Positions 1 through 7,268 of a stretch of 60,362 nucleotides of DNA are shown piece after piece (position 1 is the first letter of the stretch; each line of letters starts with the position of its first letter). The notes under the pieces are model-generated. The model was given only the letters and a program-made list of their open reading frames with translations, was not told the origin of the DNA and ran no database searches. The stretch lies in contig NZ_SSBL01000036.1 in NCBI RefSeq assembly GCF_004795105.1, forward strand, positions 1-60,362, written 5' to 3'. Origin of the DNA: Streptomyces sp. A0642 (GTDB taxonomy: Bacteria > Actinomycetota > Actinomycetes > Streptomycetales > Streptomycetaceae). A program made the position numbers and the translations under genes.

Positions 1-107
1 CAAGCGGCGCCGGGAGTTCGAGAAGAGGATCGACAAGCTGCGGGTGCGGGGCCTGGCCGTCCGCACGTACGCCTCGGCGGCGAACGACCTGGTCGTCGAG
101 ACCCAGC
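1..107. repeat. Left arm of a 107-bp perfect inverted duplication
   Basis: Bases 1-107 are the exact reverse complement of 505-611, which lie inside the minus-strand gene at 209-1057. Read on the plus strand the copy still encodes part of that protein (ending at the VVETQ segment) and then breaks abruptly at base 107 into the 5' part of another minus-strand gene. A fold-back at a contig edge, next to a short GC-rich tandem repeat (about 145-200), is typical of an assembly or library artefact. A real inverted duplication cannot be excluded. Confidence 0.9.
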
Positions 108-212
108 GGGTTCCGGCGCGGACCCGAGCACGGCCGGGACGGGCTCGGAGGCCGGCGCGGGCTCGGTGGCCGGCGCGGGCTCGGTGGCCGGCGCGGCCGT
201 CTGCTCGGTCAT
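108..212 (-). CDS. 5' fragment of a third membrane-anchored paralog gene (broken at window edge)
   Basis: An ATG at 212-210 overlaps the TGA of the upstream gene (ATGA), as in the previous gene pair of this operon, and opens a frame starting MTEQTAAPATEP with repeated A-P-A-T/S-E-P units. The same Pro/Ala-rich cytoplasmic N-terminus precedes the membrane segment in the two neighbouring proteins, so this is probably a third member of the set. The coding sequence runs into the inverted duplication at base 107 and cannot be followed further. The A-P-A-T-E-P repeats come from a direct repeat of about 18 bp. Confidence 0.5.
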
Positions 213-1057
213 ACGTACTCTCCCGGGGACTTGATGTGGTCGAGCTGGTCCTTCACCAGTTCGGCGACGGCCGACTTGTCGAAGGGCTTGGCCCCGGACG
301 CCGAGAAGCTGAGCAGGACCCCGCCGTCGTACGCCGTGCAGACCATGGTCTCGACCTTCTGCTCGCCCTTGCGGGCCAGGAAGCACTTGGCGTTCTTCTT
401 GTGCCCGTCGATCGCCGGCCCGTCGCGGAACAGGCCGACGGCGTCGAAGAGCTCCACCTTGAATCCGTACATGTCCCGGACGGCCTTCGCGTCCATCCGC
501 ACCAGCTGGGTCTCGACGACCAGGTCGTTCGCCGCCGAGGCGTACGTGCGGACGGCCAGGCCCCGCACCCGCAGCTTGTCGATCCTCTTCTCGAACTCCC
601 GGCGCCGCTTGCCCGCCAGACCGCGGCTGCTGTCCTTCATCTCGGCGGCCGCCTGGCGGCCGCTGAGTTCGCTGTCGTTGCCCAGCTCCCCGGAGTCCGG
701 GCCGAGCCGGTATCCGCGGGGGACCGGCAGGAGCAGCTTGCTCAGCTCGGTGGAGGCCCTTCCCCGGGAGACGTCACCGGCCGGGTCCTCGCCCGGTCCC
801 TGCGAGGGGTCGTGCCACAGCCGGGTCGCCACCGTGCGATCGGCGCCGTCGACGGTGGCCTTCGTGTACGCGGCCGCGCCGGCGACGGCGGCGAGGACCA
901 GCACGACGGGCACCGTCGCGGAGATCACCCGGCGGGCCCTGCCGGTGCGGGAGGGGCCGGGGTCCGAAACGGGCGCGAGGCCCGGGACCGGCCCGGACGC
1001 CGGCTCGGACGGGGGTGCGGTCGGCGGAGCCGGAGTGTTGACTCCGTCGTCGTTCAC
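209..1057 (-). CDS. Membrane-anchored hypothetical protein, paralog of the next gene
   Basis: A protein of 282 residues with a GTG start that overlaps the upstream stop codon (GTGA), so it is probably translationally coupled. A Pro/Ser-rich N-terminus of about 40 residues is followed by one membrane segment at about residues 44-66 (VISATVPVVLVLAAVAGAAAY), then an extracellular domain of about 210 residues. The outer domain resembles that of the upstream gene: both have a 'LSKLLLP/LRKLLIP' motif soon after the membrane and a similar C-terminal strand pattern. I do not recognise a named family. A signal-anchored extracytoplasmic role is inferred from topology only. The segment 505-611 is duplicated in inverted orientation at the window start. 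Confidence 0.8.
   Translation of the reverse strand: MNDDGVNTPAPPTAPPSEPASGPVPGLAPVSDPGPSRTGRARRVISATVPVVLVLAAVAGAAAYTKATVDGADRTVATRLWHDPSQGPGEDPAGDVSRGRASTELSKLLLPVPRGYRLGPDSGELGNDSELSGRQAAAEMKDSSRGLAGKRRREFEKRIDKLRVRGLAVRTYASAANDLVVETQLVRMDAKAVRDMYGFKVELFDAVGLFRDGPAIDGHKKNAKCFLARKGEQKVETMVCTAYDGGVLLSFSASGAKPFDKSAVAELVKDQLDHIKSPGEYV
505..611. repeat. Right arm of the 107-bp inverted duplication
   Basis: Exact reverse complement of bases 1-107. This copy is the intact one, because it sits in frame inside the 282-residue protein. Confidence 0.9.
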
Positions 1058-1995
1058 AGGCGCTCCAACTGTCGCTCGGCCAGCGTCCGGATGTCCTTCT
1101 TGCTGATCGGTTCGGTGTCGAACATGTTGATCTCGGCCATGACATCGCCGCGTTCGAACACGGCCCTGGCCCGGTACAACGGCAGGTACCCGGGCGTTGC
1201 CCGGGCCTTGTACACGTAATAGCGGCCGTCGAGGCTGCCCTTGATCGCGTCGCCCTCGTTGCCCGCGCCGTTCTTCTCGTCGGGCATGTAGGCGCGCTGG
1301 GCCGCGGCGTGGTCGGCGGCTCCCGTGGTCACGCCGGAGCGGAACTGCACGAGCCAGACACTGGCGGTGCGGTGCGCGCCCTTCTTCCAGTCGGCAGCCG
1401 CGACCCGGCGGAAGTCGCTCTCCAGGAGCCGGCTGAACATGAAGCCCTCGTCCTCGAAGTCGAGGGCGTACTCCCCCAGCCCCATCCAGCCGTCCCGAGC
1501 GAACAGCGCGTTCTTGTTCTCGCTCCAGCCGGCCGGCCGGGGAATGAGCAGCTTGCGCAGATCCCCGTCCGTACGGACCTGGCGGTCCTGCGACGCCGGC
1601 AGCGGGTCCGGCGCCTGGTCGGCGGGCAGCGCCTTCGCCGGATATCCGAGGCCCGGCTGCGAGAGCGCGGTCAGCGGAGTCGGGGCGCGCTCGGCCTGTA
1701 CGCCGTAGCCGGCGGCGGTGCCGGCCGCGATGCCCAGGAACGCGGCCGCGGCGATGATCAGCGTCGTACGTCCGCGCGGACGCCGTTTCACGGGCACGGC
1801 GACGGGCTCCGGCAGGTCCGCCTGCGGCAGGTGCGGCGGGTAAGGCGGTCGCGGCTCTTCGACAGAGGTGTCCACGAGAGACACCACGGGTTCCGGCGCT
1901 TCCGGGGACACTGCTTCCGGAAGTGCCTGGTCCGCTGCCTCGACCTGCACGGACGGCTCGGCCGCCCCGTCAGGAACAGTGGTTTTCGGGTTCAA
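1054..1995 (-). CDS. Membrane-anchored hypothetical protein, first gene of the paralog operon
   Basis: About 313 residues. I chose the TTG at 1995 (MNPKTTVPDG...) because a GGGGGGA stretch lies just upstream at a suitable distance; a GTG at 2010 is the alternative. Longer in-frame starts would run into the divergent DsrE-like gene. A Pro/Glu-rich N-terminus of about 75 residues is followed by a basic stretch (KRRPRGR) and one membrane segment (TTLIIAAAAFLGIAAGTAAGY), then an exported domain of about 200 residues related to that of the downstream gene. The stop overlaps the next start by GTGA. Function unknown. Confidence 0.8.
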   Translation of the reverse strand: MNPKTTVPDGAAEPSVQVEAADQALPEAVSPEAPEPVVSLVDTSVEEPRPPYPPHLPQADLPEPVAVPVKRRPRGRTTLIIAAAAFLGIAAGTAAGYGVQAERAPTPLTALSQPGLGYPAKALPADQAPDPLPASQDRQVRTDGDLRKLLIPRPAGWSENKNALFARDGWMGLGEYALDFEDEGFMFSRLLESDFRRVAAADWKKGAHRTASVWLVQFRSGVTTGAADHAAAQRAYMPDEKNGAGNEGDAIKGSLDGRYYVYKARATPGYLPLYRARAVFERGDVMAEINMFDTEPISKKDIRTLAERQLERL

Positions 1996-2101
1996 AAGGG
2001 GTCCCCCCACGAGACCTGAGGCGCAGATTCCGTTATCTGCGCACCCCACAGACCCGCCAGCCGCCAACGAGGTTGTGCGGCCGGGGATTACAGTTCGGCA
2101 T

Positions 2102-2464
2102 ATGCCGAAGAAGCTCGTGATCAAGGTGACCGCAGGAGCCGACTCCGCCGAGCGCTGCTCCCAGGCCTTCACCGTCGCGGCGGTCGCCGTCGCGAGCGGG
2201 GTGGAGGTCTCGCTCTGGCTGACCGGGGAGTCCGCCTGGTTCGCGCTGCCGGGCCGCGCCGCCGAGTTCGAACTCCCGCACGCGGCACCGCTGCCGGACC
2301 TGATCGAGTCGATTCAGGCGGGCGGCCTGATCACCCTGTGCACCCAGTGCGCGGCGCGCCGCGACATCACCGAGCAGGACGTCATCGAGGGCGTGCGGAT
2401 CGCCGGCGCGCAGGTCTTCGTCAGCGAGATCATGGTGGACGGCGTCCAGGCCCTCGTCTACTGA
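2102..2464 (+). CDS. DsrE-family protein
   Basis: 120 residues starting MPKKLVIKVTAGAD. The beta-alpha pattern, with a glycine/alanine loop after the first strand and 'GVEVSLWLTGESAW' after the first helix, matches the small DsrE/DsrF-like fold, which acts in sulfur relay. A 'TLCTQCAARR' segment at about residues 79-88 supplies two cysteines that could carry sulfur. It is divergent from the paralog operon and lies about 500 bp from the DUF1416-rhodanese pair, which supports a sulfur-related role. Longer in-frame starts were rejected because they overlap the divergent gene; the ATG at 2102 gives the usual family length. Confidence 0.82.
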   Translation: MPKKLVIKVTAGADSAERCSQAFTVAAVAVASGVEVSLWLTGESAWFALPGRAAEFELPHAAPLPDLIESIQAGGLITLCTQCAARRDITEQDVIEGVRIAGAQVFVSEIMVDGVQALVY

Positions 2465-2498
2465 CGGGGTCCGGGACCGGGCGCACCGGCCCCCTCGG

Positions 2499-2846
2499 TC
2501 ACTGGCGGCGCTTCTTGCCGTCGAGCTCGTCCCACCACGCGTCGGATTCCGGGTCACCCGTGGGCCCGGCGGGCCCCGTGGAGCCCTTGGGCCCGGTGGG
2601 GCCCCCCTTGGCGGGGCGGGGCGCGGTGCGGGGCCTGGACGCGTCGGCGGGGTCGTCCCACCAGCTGTCCTCCGGCCCCTTGCGGTTGGCGACCATCGCC
2701 GCGACGGGCGGGATCACCATCGCGACCACGCACATCGCGATGGCGGCCGGCATCGACCAGAGCCTCACGAAGGCCCAGGCCGAGACGAAGAGGACGAGGC
2801 AGGTGCCCATCATCACGAAGTAGGCGCGCCGGCGTCGGCGGTACAT
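2499..2846 (-). CDS. DUF3099 domain-containing membrane protein
   Basis: 115 residues. It begins MYRRRRRAYFVMMGTC and has two closely spaced membrane segments at about residues 9-28 and 31-50 (ending 'VVAMVIPPVAAMVAN'), followed by a cytoplasmic tail with two 'SWWDD/AWWDE' tryptophan motifs separated by a collagen-like G-P-x stretch. This layout is that of the actinobacterial DUF3099 family, which has no known function. The basic MYRRRRR N-terminus suggests both termini are cytoplasmic. Confidence 0.85.
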   Translation of the reverse strand: MYRRRRRAYFVMMGTCLVLFVSAWAFVRLWSMPAAIAMCVVAMVIPPVAAMVANRKGPEDSWWDDPADASRPRTAPRPAKGGPTGPKGSTGPAGPTGDPESDAWWDELDGKKRRQ

Positions 2847-2916
2847 GAATCCAGAGTAGGCCCGATCCGCCCGCCCGGCCGCTGCTGGCCCGCGGGGCCT
2901 CCGCCCGCGGACGGCG

Positions 2917-2972
2917 CGAAGGGCCGCACCCCGTCACAGGAAGCGTCCAACCCCCTGGGGTGCGGCCCTTCG
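2917..2972 (-). terminator. Hairpin terminator downstream of the DUF1416-rhodanese genes
   Basis: A 16-bp perfect stem (2917-2932 with 2957-2972) with a 24-nt loop. It sits between the stop of the minus-strand DUF1416 gene and the DUF3099 gene and lacks a T-tract, as usual in streptomycetes. Confidence 0.7.
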
Positions 2973-3007
2973 GCCGGTCATCGGCGGAGCCGTGACAGCG
3001 GTGCCGC

Positions 3008-3295
3008 CTAGACGGCGATGGCCACCTCGGAGAGGCCGCCCGTCTGGGCCACGACCGTACGGTCGGCGCTGCCGCCGGGGACCAGGGCGCGCAGCGTCCA
3101 GGTGCCCTCGGCCGCGTAGAAGCGGAACTGTCCGGTCGCCGAGGTCGGGACCTCTGCGGTGAACTCACCGGTCGAGTCCAGCAGGCGGACGTAGCCGGTG
3201 ACGGGCTCGCCGTCGCGGGTCACGCTGCCCTGGATGGTGGTCTCGCCGGGCTTGATCGTCGAAGCGTCGGGGCCGCCGGCCTTTGCTCCACACAT
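3008..3295 (-). CDS. DUF1416 domain-containing protein (SseC-like)
   Basis: 95 residues starting MCGAKAGGPDASTIKPGETTIQG. It has an Ig/transthyretin-like beta pattern ('VTGYVRLLDSTGEFTAEV', 'FRFYAAEGTWTLRAL') typical of DUF1416. In mycobacteria the family is named SseC and is encoded next to the rhodanese CysA2/CysA3, as here (49 bp downstream of the rhodanese stop). The conserved N-terminal Cys-2 could be functional. The partnership with the rhodanese is inferred from conserved neighbourhood; its biochemical role is unknown. Confidence 0.88.
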   Translation of the reverse strand: MCGAKAGGPDASTIKPGETTIQGSVTRDGEPVTGYVRLLDSTGEFTAEVPTSATGQFRFYAAEGTWTLRALVPGGSADRTVVAQTGGLSEVAIAV

Positions 3296-3344
3296 GGTGT
3301 TCTGTCCTTCTCGTCGGGGGTCGTGCCGTCCGGGTCGTGCGGAG

Positions 3345-4190
3345 TTACTTGTTGGCGCCGAGCTCGATCGGCACGCCCACGAGGGAGCCGTACTCGGTCC
3401 ACGAGCCGTCGTAGTTCTTGACGTTCTCCTGGCCGAGCAGCTGGTGCAGCACGAACCAGGTGAGCGCGGAACGCTCGCCGATGCGGCAGTAGGCGATGGT
3501 GTCCTTCGACAGGTCGACCTGCTCGGCCTCGTAGAGGGCCCGGAGCTCGTCGTCCGACTTGAAGGTGCCGTCGTCGTTGGCGTTCTTCGACCACGGGATG
3601 TTGCGGGCGCTCGGCACGTGGCCGGGGCGCTGCGACTGCTCCTGCGGGAGGTGGGCCGGGGCGAGCAGCTTGCCGCTGAACTCGTCGGGCGACCGCACGT
3701 CGACCAGGTTCTGGTTGCCGATGGCCTTCACGACGTCGTCGCGGTAGGCGCGGATCGACTCGTCCTGCGGCTGGGCCTTGTACTGCGTGGCCGGGCGGGA
3801 CGGGATCTGGTCGCCGTCGACCAGGTCGCGGGAGTCGAGCTCCCACTTCTTGCGGCCGCCGTCGAGCAGGCGGACGTCCTGGTGGCCGTAGAGCTTGAAG
3901 TACCAGAACGCGTAGGACGCGAACCAGTTGTTGTTGCCGCCGTAGAGGACGACCGTGGTGTCGTTGCCGATGCCCTTCTTCGACAGCAGCTCCTCGAAGC
4001 CGGCCTGGTCGACGAAGTCGCGGCGGACCGGGTCCTGGAGGTCCTTGGTCCAGTCGATCCGGATCGCGTTCTTGATGTGGTTCTTCTCGTACGCGGAGGT
4101 GTCCTCGTCGACCTCGACGATGGCGACCTTCGGGTCGTCGATGTGGGCCTCGACCCAGTCGGCGTCTACCAGGACGTCACTGCGGCTCAT
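3345..4190 (-). CDS. sseA: Thiosulfate sulfurtransferase (rhodanese)
   Basis: 281 residues with two rhodanese domains. The N-terminal one is inactive and structural, the C-terminal one catalytic, with active-site Cys-235 in the loop CRIGERS. The enzyme moves sulfane sulfur from thiosulfate to an acceptor such as cyanide or a thiol. The ATG at 4190 has a strong GGAGGAG ribosome site 8 nt away. The adjacent Cys-bearing leader peptide (4359-4466) suggests control by sulfur or cysteine supply. The homolog is called cysA2/cysA3 in Mycobacterium tuberculosis and sseA elsewhere; the choice of symbol is by family, not by direct comparison. Confidence 0.93.
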   Translation of the reverse strand: MSRSDVLVDADWVEAHIDDPKVAIVEVDEDTSAYEKNHIKNAIRIDWTKDLQDPVRRDFVDQAGFEELLSKKGIGNDTTVVLYGGNNNWFASYAFWYFKLYGHQDVRLLDGGRKKWELDSRDLVDGDQIPSRPATQYKAQPQDESIRAYRDDVVKAIGNQNLVDVRSPDEFSGKLLAPAHLPQEQSQRPGHVPSARNIPWSKNANDDGTFKSDDELRALYEAEQVDLSKDTIAYCRIGERSALTWFVLHQLLGQENVKNYDGSWTEYGSLVGVPIELGANK

Positions 4191-4358
4191 GCTGTTCTCC
4201 TCCGGGGCAGTCTGCGGCGAGATGGTGCGAGTGGTGCGCGTTGGTGCGTGGTGATCCGGATGTACGCGGCGCGGGTTCGGCGCGTGCGCGGTGCCACGCG
4301 GGATGGCCCCGACGAAGGTCGAAGGGCCGGGAATGCGGGAAATCCGACGGGATCCCGC

Positions 4359-4466
4359 TCAGACAGTGCGACAGAGCATGGCGGCGACGCGGCACAGGTC
4401 CACTGCCCGCCGCTTCGTGAGATCCGCCTGTCCCCGCTGTCGGAGACCGCTAATAGAGCACTGCAT
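4359..4466 (-). CDS. 35-residue Cys-containing putative leader peptide upstream of the rhodanese
   Basis: A short frame opened by ATG at 4466 and closed by TGA at 4359. The C-terminal half reads KRRAVDLCRVAAMLCRTV. The 'R-R-x-V-D-L-C-R-V-x-x-x-L-C-R' pattern is that of the small 'putative leader peptides' found before sulfur-metabolism genes in streptomycetes. Two Cys codons lie eight codons apart near the end, and a third Cys is at position 3. It lies 168 bp before the rhodanese start on the same strand. It is likely to act in cis: ribosome stalling at the Cys codons when cysteinyl-tRNA is low would change the leader RNA structure. It is too short for most gene finders. Confidence 0.8.
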   Translation of the reverse strand: MQCSISGLRQRGQADLTKRRAVDLCRVAAMLCRTV

Positions 4467-4473
4467 GGGACCG

Positions 4474-4503
4474 ATCGTAGGGACGTACGGGCGGGCGTGT
4501 CAC
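4474..4503 (-). promoter_or_regulatory. Promoter of the leader peptide-rhodanese transcript
   Basis: On the minus strand, GTGACA (4503-4498) and TACGAT (4479-4474) are separated by 18 bp, a good match to the principal sigma-factor consensus. TACGAT lies exactly 7 nt before the leader ATG at 4466, so the transcript is probably leaderless and starts at the leader codon. Confidence 0.65.
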
Positions 4504-4506
4504 CGT

Positions 4507-4527
4507 CGTGTCGCATAATGAGACACG
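4507..4527. promoter_or_regulatory. Palindromic operator candidate upstream of the leader promoter
   Basis: A near-perfect 21-bp palindrome with arms CGTGTC and GACACG around an AT-rich centre (CAT-A-ATG). It is centred about 51 bp upstream of the inferred start of the leader transcript, just outside the -35 element. This position suits an activator, or a repressor that overlaps the -35. The regulator is unknown. Confidence 0.5.
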
Positions 4528-4722
4528 ATCGTCCGATGTGTGAGACGGCAAGGGGGGCCCGGACGTCGCGAGGCGGTGCGCGGGCCCTCGGGGCCGTACG
4601 GGCATCTGCGGAACGGACGCCGCCGTCTCAGCATGTGGCGGCACGGCCGCCCAGGGGGTCCATGACTCCACCCGGGCGGGCCCATGGCTCCGCCCAGGGG
4701 CCCTACCCGGCCGTGGCGGGAG

Positions 4723-5412
4723 TCATCCGGCGAGGCGGACGTCGGTGCCCGTCACGGAGATCTCCAGACCGGCGGCGGTCGGCTGGATCCTCTCCAGCTT
4801 CAGGCCGTTGGGCAGCTTGCCGACCTCGCGCTCGAAGTCGGTCTTCTCGCGTACGAGCCCTTCCAGGCCGGGGATTCCCTCGCCCGGCACCTTGTCCGCG
4901 TGGACGCGGACGGTGTGGCCGTCGACGAGGGTCACGGTGGACAGCACGCTCCGCGAGAGGGTCCTGCCGAGGATGCCGACCGTTCCGGTCACCTTCACCT
5001 TGCCGTTGCCGCCGTACTCGACGGCGACACCGTCGGAGGCGGCCTCGGTCAGGTCCGCGTACGAGATGACGGCCGTCCCGGAGGCACGGGCGGCGGTCGC
5101 GCCGGAGAAGCCGTCGGTCAGCCGCACCCGGTACAGCTCCGCGTCCATGCTGCTGATCCGGAGCGTGCGCCCGCCGGCGGTCGCCTCGATGCCGGTGATC
5201 TTCACGTCGACCTCGTCGAGTTCCGATCCGGCGACCTGGGTGAGGAAGGGAAAGCCCTTGATGGAGACGTCCGTGGAACCGATCCGCGCCCCGGAGACCA
5301 CCACCCGGTCCGCCGCCTGCGATTCGGCGAAGTAGACCGCCGCGCGGTCCACGGCGACGAACACCCCCGCCAGAACCACCACGACGATCAGCAGTATTCG
5401 CAGTGCACGCAT
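4723..5412 (-). CDS. DUF2993 (LmeA-like) phospholipid-binding protein
   Basis: 229 residues. An N-terminal signal/anchor (residues 4-24, LRILLIVVVVLAGVFVAVD) is followed by the DUF2993 pattern: 'SGARIGSTDVSIKGFPFLTQ' near residue 45 and alternating strands to the end. In Mycobacterium, LmeA (DUF2993) is an envelope protein that binds phosphoinositides and is needed for lipomannan elongation; its gene sits between the rhodanese-thiX genes and glnR, much like this context. In Streptomyces a role in envelope lipid handling is inferred. ATG at 5412. Confidence 0.85.
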   Translation of the reverse strand: MRALRILLIVVVVLAGVFVAVDRAAVYFAESQAADRVVVSGARIGSTDVSIKGFPFLTQVAGSELDEVDVKITGIEATAGGRTLRISSMDAELYRVRLTDGFSGATAARASGTAVISYADLTEAASDGVAVEYGGNGKVKVTGTVGILGRTLSRSVLSTVTLVDGHTVRVHADKVPGEGIPGLEGLVREKTDFEREVGKLPNGLKLERIQPTAAGLEISVTGTDVRLAG

Positions 5413-5544
5413 GCCTGTCCTCCCCCGCGCCGTTCCTCCGGACCCACCACACGCCCCACGATGCTCGACGTGCGGAAGCCCCCCATCGGTTCCCCGTGGA
5501 GGGCTTCCGCATGCGGAGCACGCGTCTCGTGGACCACCCGCGCC

Positions 5545-6957
5545 TTACGTGAGCGCGCGGCCGATCAGATAGACGGCCGGGGCGGCCGCGGTGAGCGGCA
5601 GTGCCACGCCCGCGGTCATGTGCACGAAGCGCGACGGGTAGTCGTAGCTCGCCACCCGCAGCCCGATCAGCGCGCAGCCACCGGCGGCGAGGCCCAGGAG
5701 CGCGCCCTTGGCCCCGAGGTCGGTGACGCCGCCCGCGACCGCACCGGCGCCCGCGGCGACGACGAGGGCCGCCACGACGGAGGCCGGACCGGGCAGCGGC
5801 AGCGCCCGGACGAGCACGGCGGCGGCGACGGCGATTCCGCCGGCCGTCACGGCGTCCGGGACGGCCGCCAGGTGGCCGGCGGCGAGGACCGCGAGCGCGG
5901 CCGAGGCGACCGTGGCCATCAGGCCCTGCATCCGCTCGTCGGCACCGGCCCGGCTGCGCAGCTGGAGCACCACCGTGAGCAGGACCCAGACACCGAGGGT
6001 GCCCAGGATCGCGGCCGGACCGTTCTCCCGGCCGGCCGCGAGCAGCGCCACGTCGGCGACGAAGCCGCCGGCGAAGGCGAGCGCGATGCCCTGCCGGGCC
6101 GGCCACATGCCGTTGAGCCGGAACCATCCCGCCGCGGTCACCGCCTGGAGCAGCACCAGCGGGACGACCAGGGCGTACTGCCCGACGGCCGCACCGAGCG
6201 CGAGCAGGAGTCCGAGCCCCGCGGTGATCGCGGCCGGCTGCATGCCGGGCGCGATGACCGGCGAACGCCCCTCGGCCCGCGCGCGCTGGGCAGCGGTGAG
6301 GCGGTTGCCGCCCAGGGTGGTCGGCGCGCCGTAACCGTCCTCACCCTGCGCCGGGGCGGGGGCGTCCGGGGCCGCCCGGGTCTCGGGGGGCAGGGGGTAC
6401 GCGCCGGACGCGCCCACCGGGGCCGGATACGCGGCCTCTTCGGCGGAGGCCCGCACAGGAGGCGCGGCCCGGAACGGCTCCGCCGCACCGACGGGCTCCG
6501 GCGACCGGACGGGTTCGGCCGGCCGAGAGGGCCGCGCGGGCTGGATCGTGGGCTGGTACTGGGTGTCCCACGTCTGGCCCTCCCAGGTCTGGGTGACCCC
6601 CTGGTCGCCGGCGGGCCACCCGGCCCCGGACTGCGGGTAGGGGCCGGGCTGCTGGGGCTGCGGGTCGTACGCGCCCTGCGCTCCGTACGGCGCCGCATCG
6701 CCCCCGTAGGGCGCCTGCTGTCCGTAGGAGGGGTCCGCGTAACCCTGATCCGGATACGCCGGATACGCCGGAGCGCCGTACGAGGCGTCCCCGTACGGCT
6801 GCTGCGGCTGCCCGTAGGCCTGCTGCGGCTCCTGCCCGTACGCCGACTGCTGCGGCTCCTGCCCGTACGTCGGGGGCTGCGGCTCCTGCCCGTACGTCGG
6901 GGGCTGCGGCTCCTGCCCGTACGGATACTGCGGCTGCTGCTGATCGCTGCTGCTCAT
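5545..6957 (-). CDS. Large polytopic membrane protein with a Pro/Gln/Tyr-rich repeat N-terminus
   Basis: 470 residues from the ATG at 6957, 10 nt after the stop of the MoaD-like gene; an upstream in-frame ATG would lie inside that gene. Residues 1-240 are disordered, with repeats of 'YGQEPQPPT' and 'YGQEPQQ' followed by P-Y-G units. The C-terminal 230 residues hold about eight to ten membrane segments rich in Ala/Leu/Val. Tyr/Gln/Pro-rich cytoplasmic tails are common in actinobacterial membrane proteins. No transporter motif is visible and the function is unknown. Confidence 0.82.
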   Translation of the reverse strand: MSSSDQQQPQYPYGQEPQPPTYGQEPQPPTYGQEPQQSAYGQEPQQAYGQPQQPYGDASYGAPAYPAYPDQGYADPSYGQQAPYGGDAAPYGAQGAYDPQPQQPGPYPQSGAGWPAGDQGVTQTWEGQTWDTQYQPTIQPARPSRPAEPVRSPEPVGAAEPFRAAPPVRASAEEAAYPAPVGASGAYPLPPETRAAPDAPAPAQGEDGYGAPTTLGGNRLTAAQRARAEGRSPVIAPGMQPAAITAGLGLLLALGAAVGQYALVVPLVLLQAVTAAGWFRLNGMWPARQGIALAFAGGFVADVALLAAGRENGPAAILGTLGVWVLLTVVLQLRSRAGADERMQGLMATVASAALAVLAAGHLAAVPDAVTAGGIAVAAAVLVRALPLPGPASVVAALVVAAGAGAVAGGVTDLGAKGALLGLAAGGCALIGLRVASYDYPSRFVHMTAGVALPLTAAAPAVYLIGRALT

Positions 6958-6967
6958 GTTCTGCGGT

Positions 6968-7222
6968 TCACCCTCCTGCGAACGGCGGGAGCACCTCGAC
7001 CGTGCCGCCCTCGGCAAGGCGTACGGTCTCATGGCTCCGGGTCCCGACGGGGTCACCGTCGATGAGGAACGAACACCTTCGGAGTACGCGGCTCAGCTCA
7101 CCGGGGTGCCGTTCGCGCACCGCGTCGAGCGCTTCCTCGAGCGTCTCGGCGGTGTAGGGCTCCTCCGCGGTTCCGGCCGCGGCCTTGGCTGCTGCCCAGT
7201 AGCGGATCGTTCCCGCAGGCAT
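6968..7222 (-). CDS. MoaD/ThiS-family sulfur-carrier-like protein
   Basis: 84 residues starting MPAGTIRYWAAAKAAAG, with a GGAG ribosome site at good spacing; an upstream in-frame start would overlap the hydrolase gene. It has the beta-grasp pattern of MoaD/ThiS ('LEEALDAVRERHPGELSRVL...FLIDGDPV', then 'EVLPPFAGG') and ends in the diagnostic Gly-Gly that is thiocarboxylated by an E1-like enzyme. It may supply sulfur for molybdopterin or another pathway; the nearby rhodanese is a possible sulfur donor. No MoaE or MoeB gene is in the window, so the pathway is undecided. Confidence 0.85.
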   Translation of the reverse strand: MPAGTIRYWAAAKAAAGTAEEPYTAETLEEALDAVRERHPGELSRVLRRCSFLIDGDPVGTRSHETVRLAEGGTVEVLPPFAGG

Positions 7223-7268
7223 GGCGGCACTCCTCTCGTCTCGCGTCAGCTCACGCGTCGGCTGTCCA

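Noticed and set aside
3198..7065. Very long open frames on the plus strand opposite the rhodanese, LmeA-like and Pro/Gln-rich genes
   Set aside because: They are rich in Arg/Gly/Pro, lack motifs, and mirror the codon pattern of real minus-strand genes. High GC makes such shadows common.
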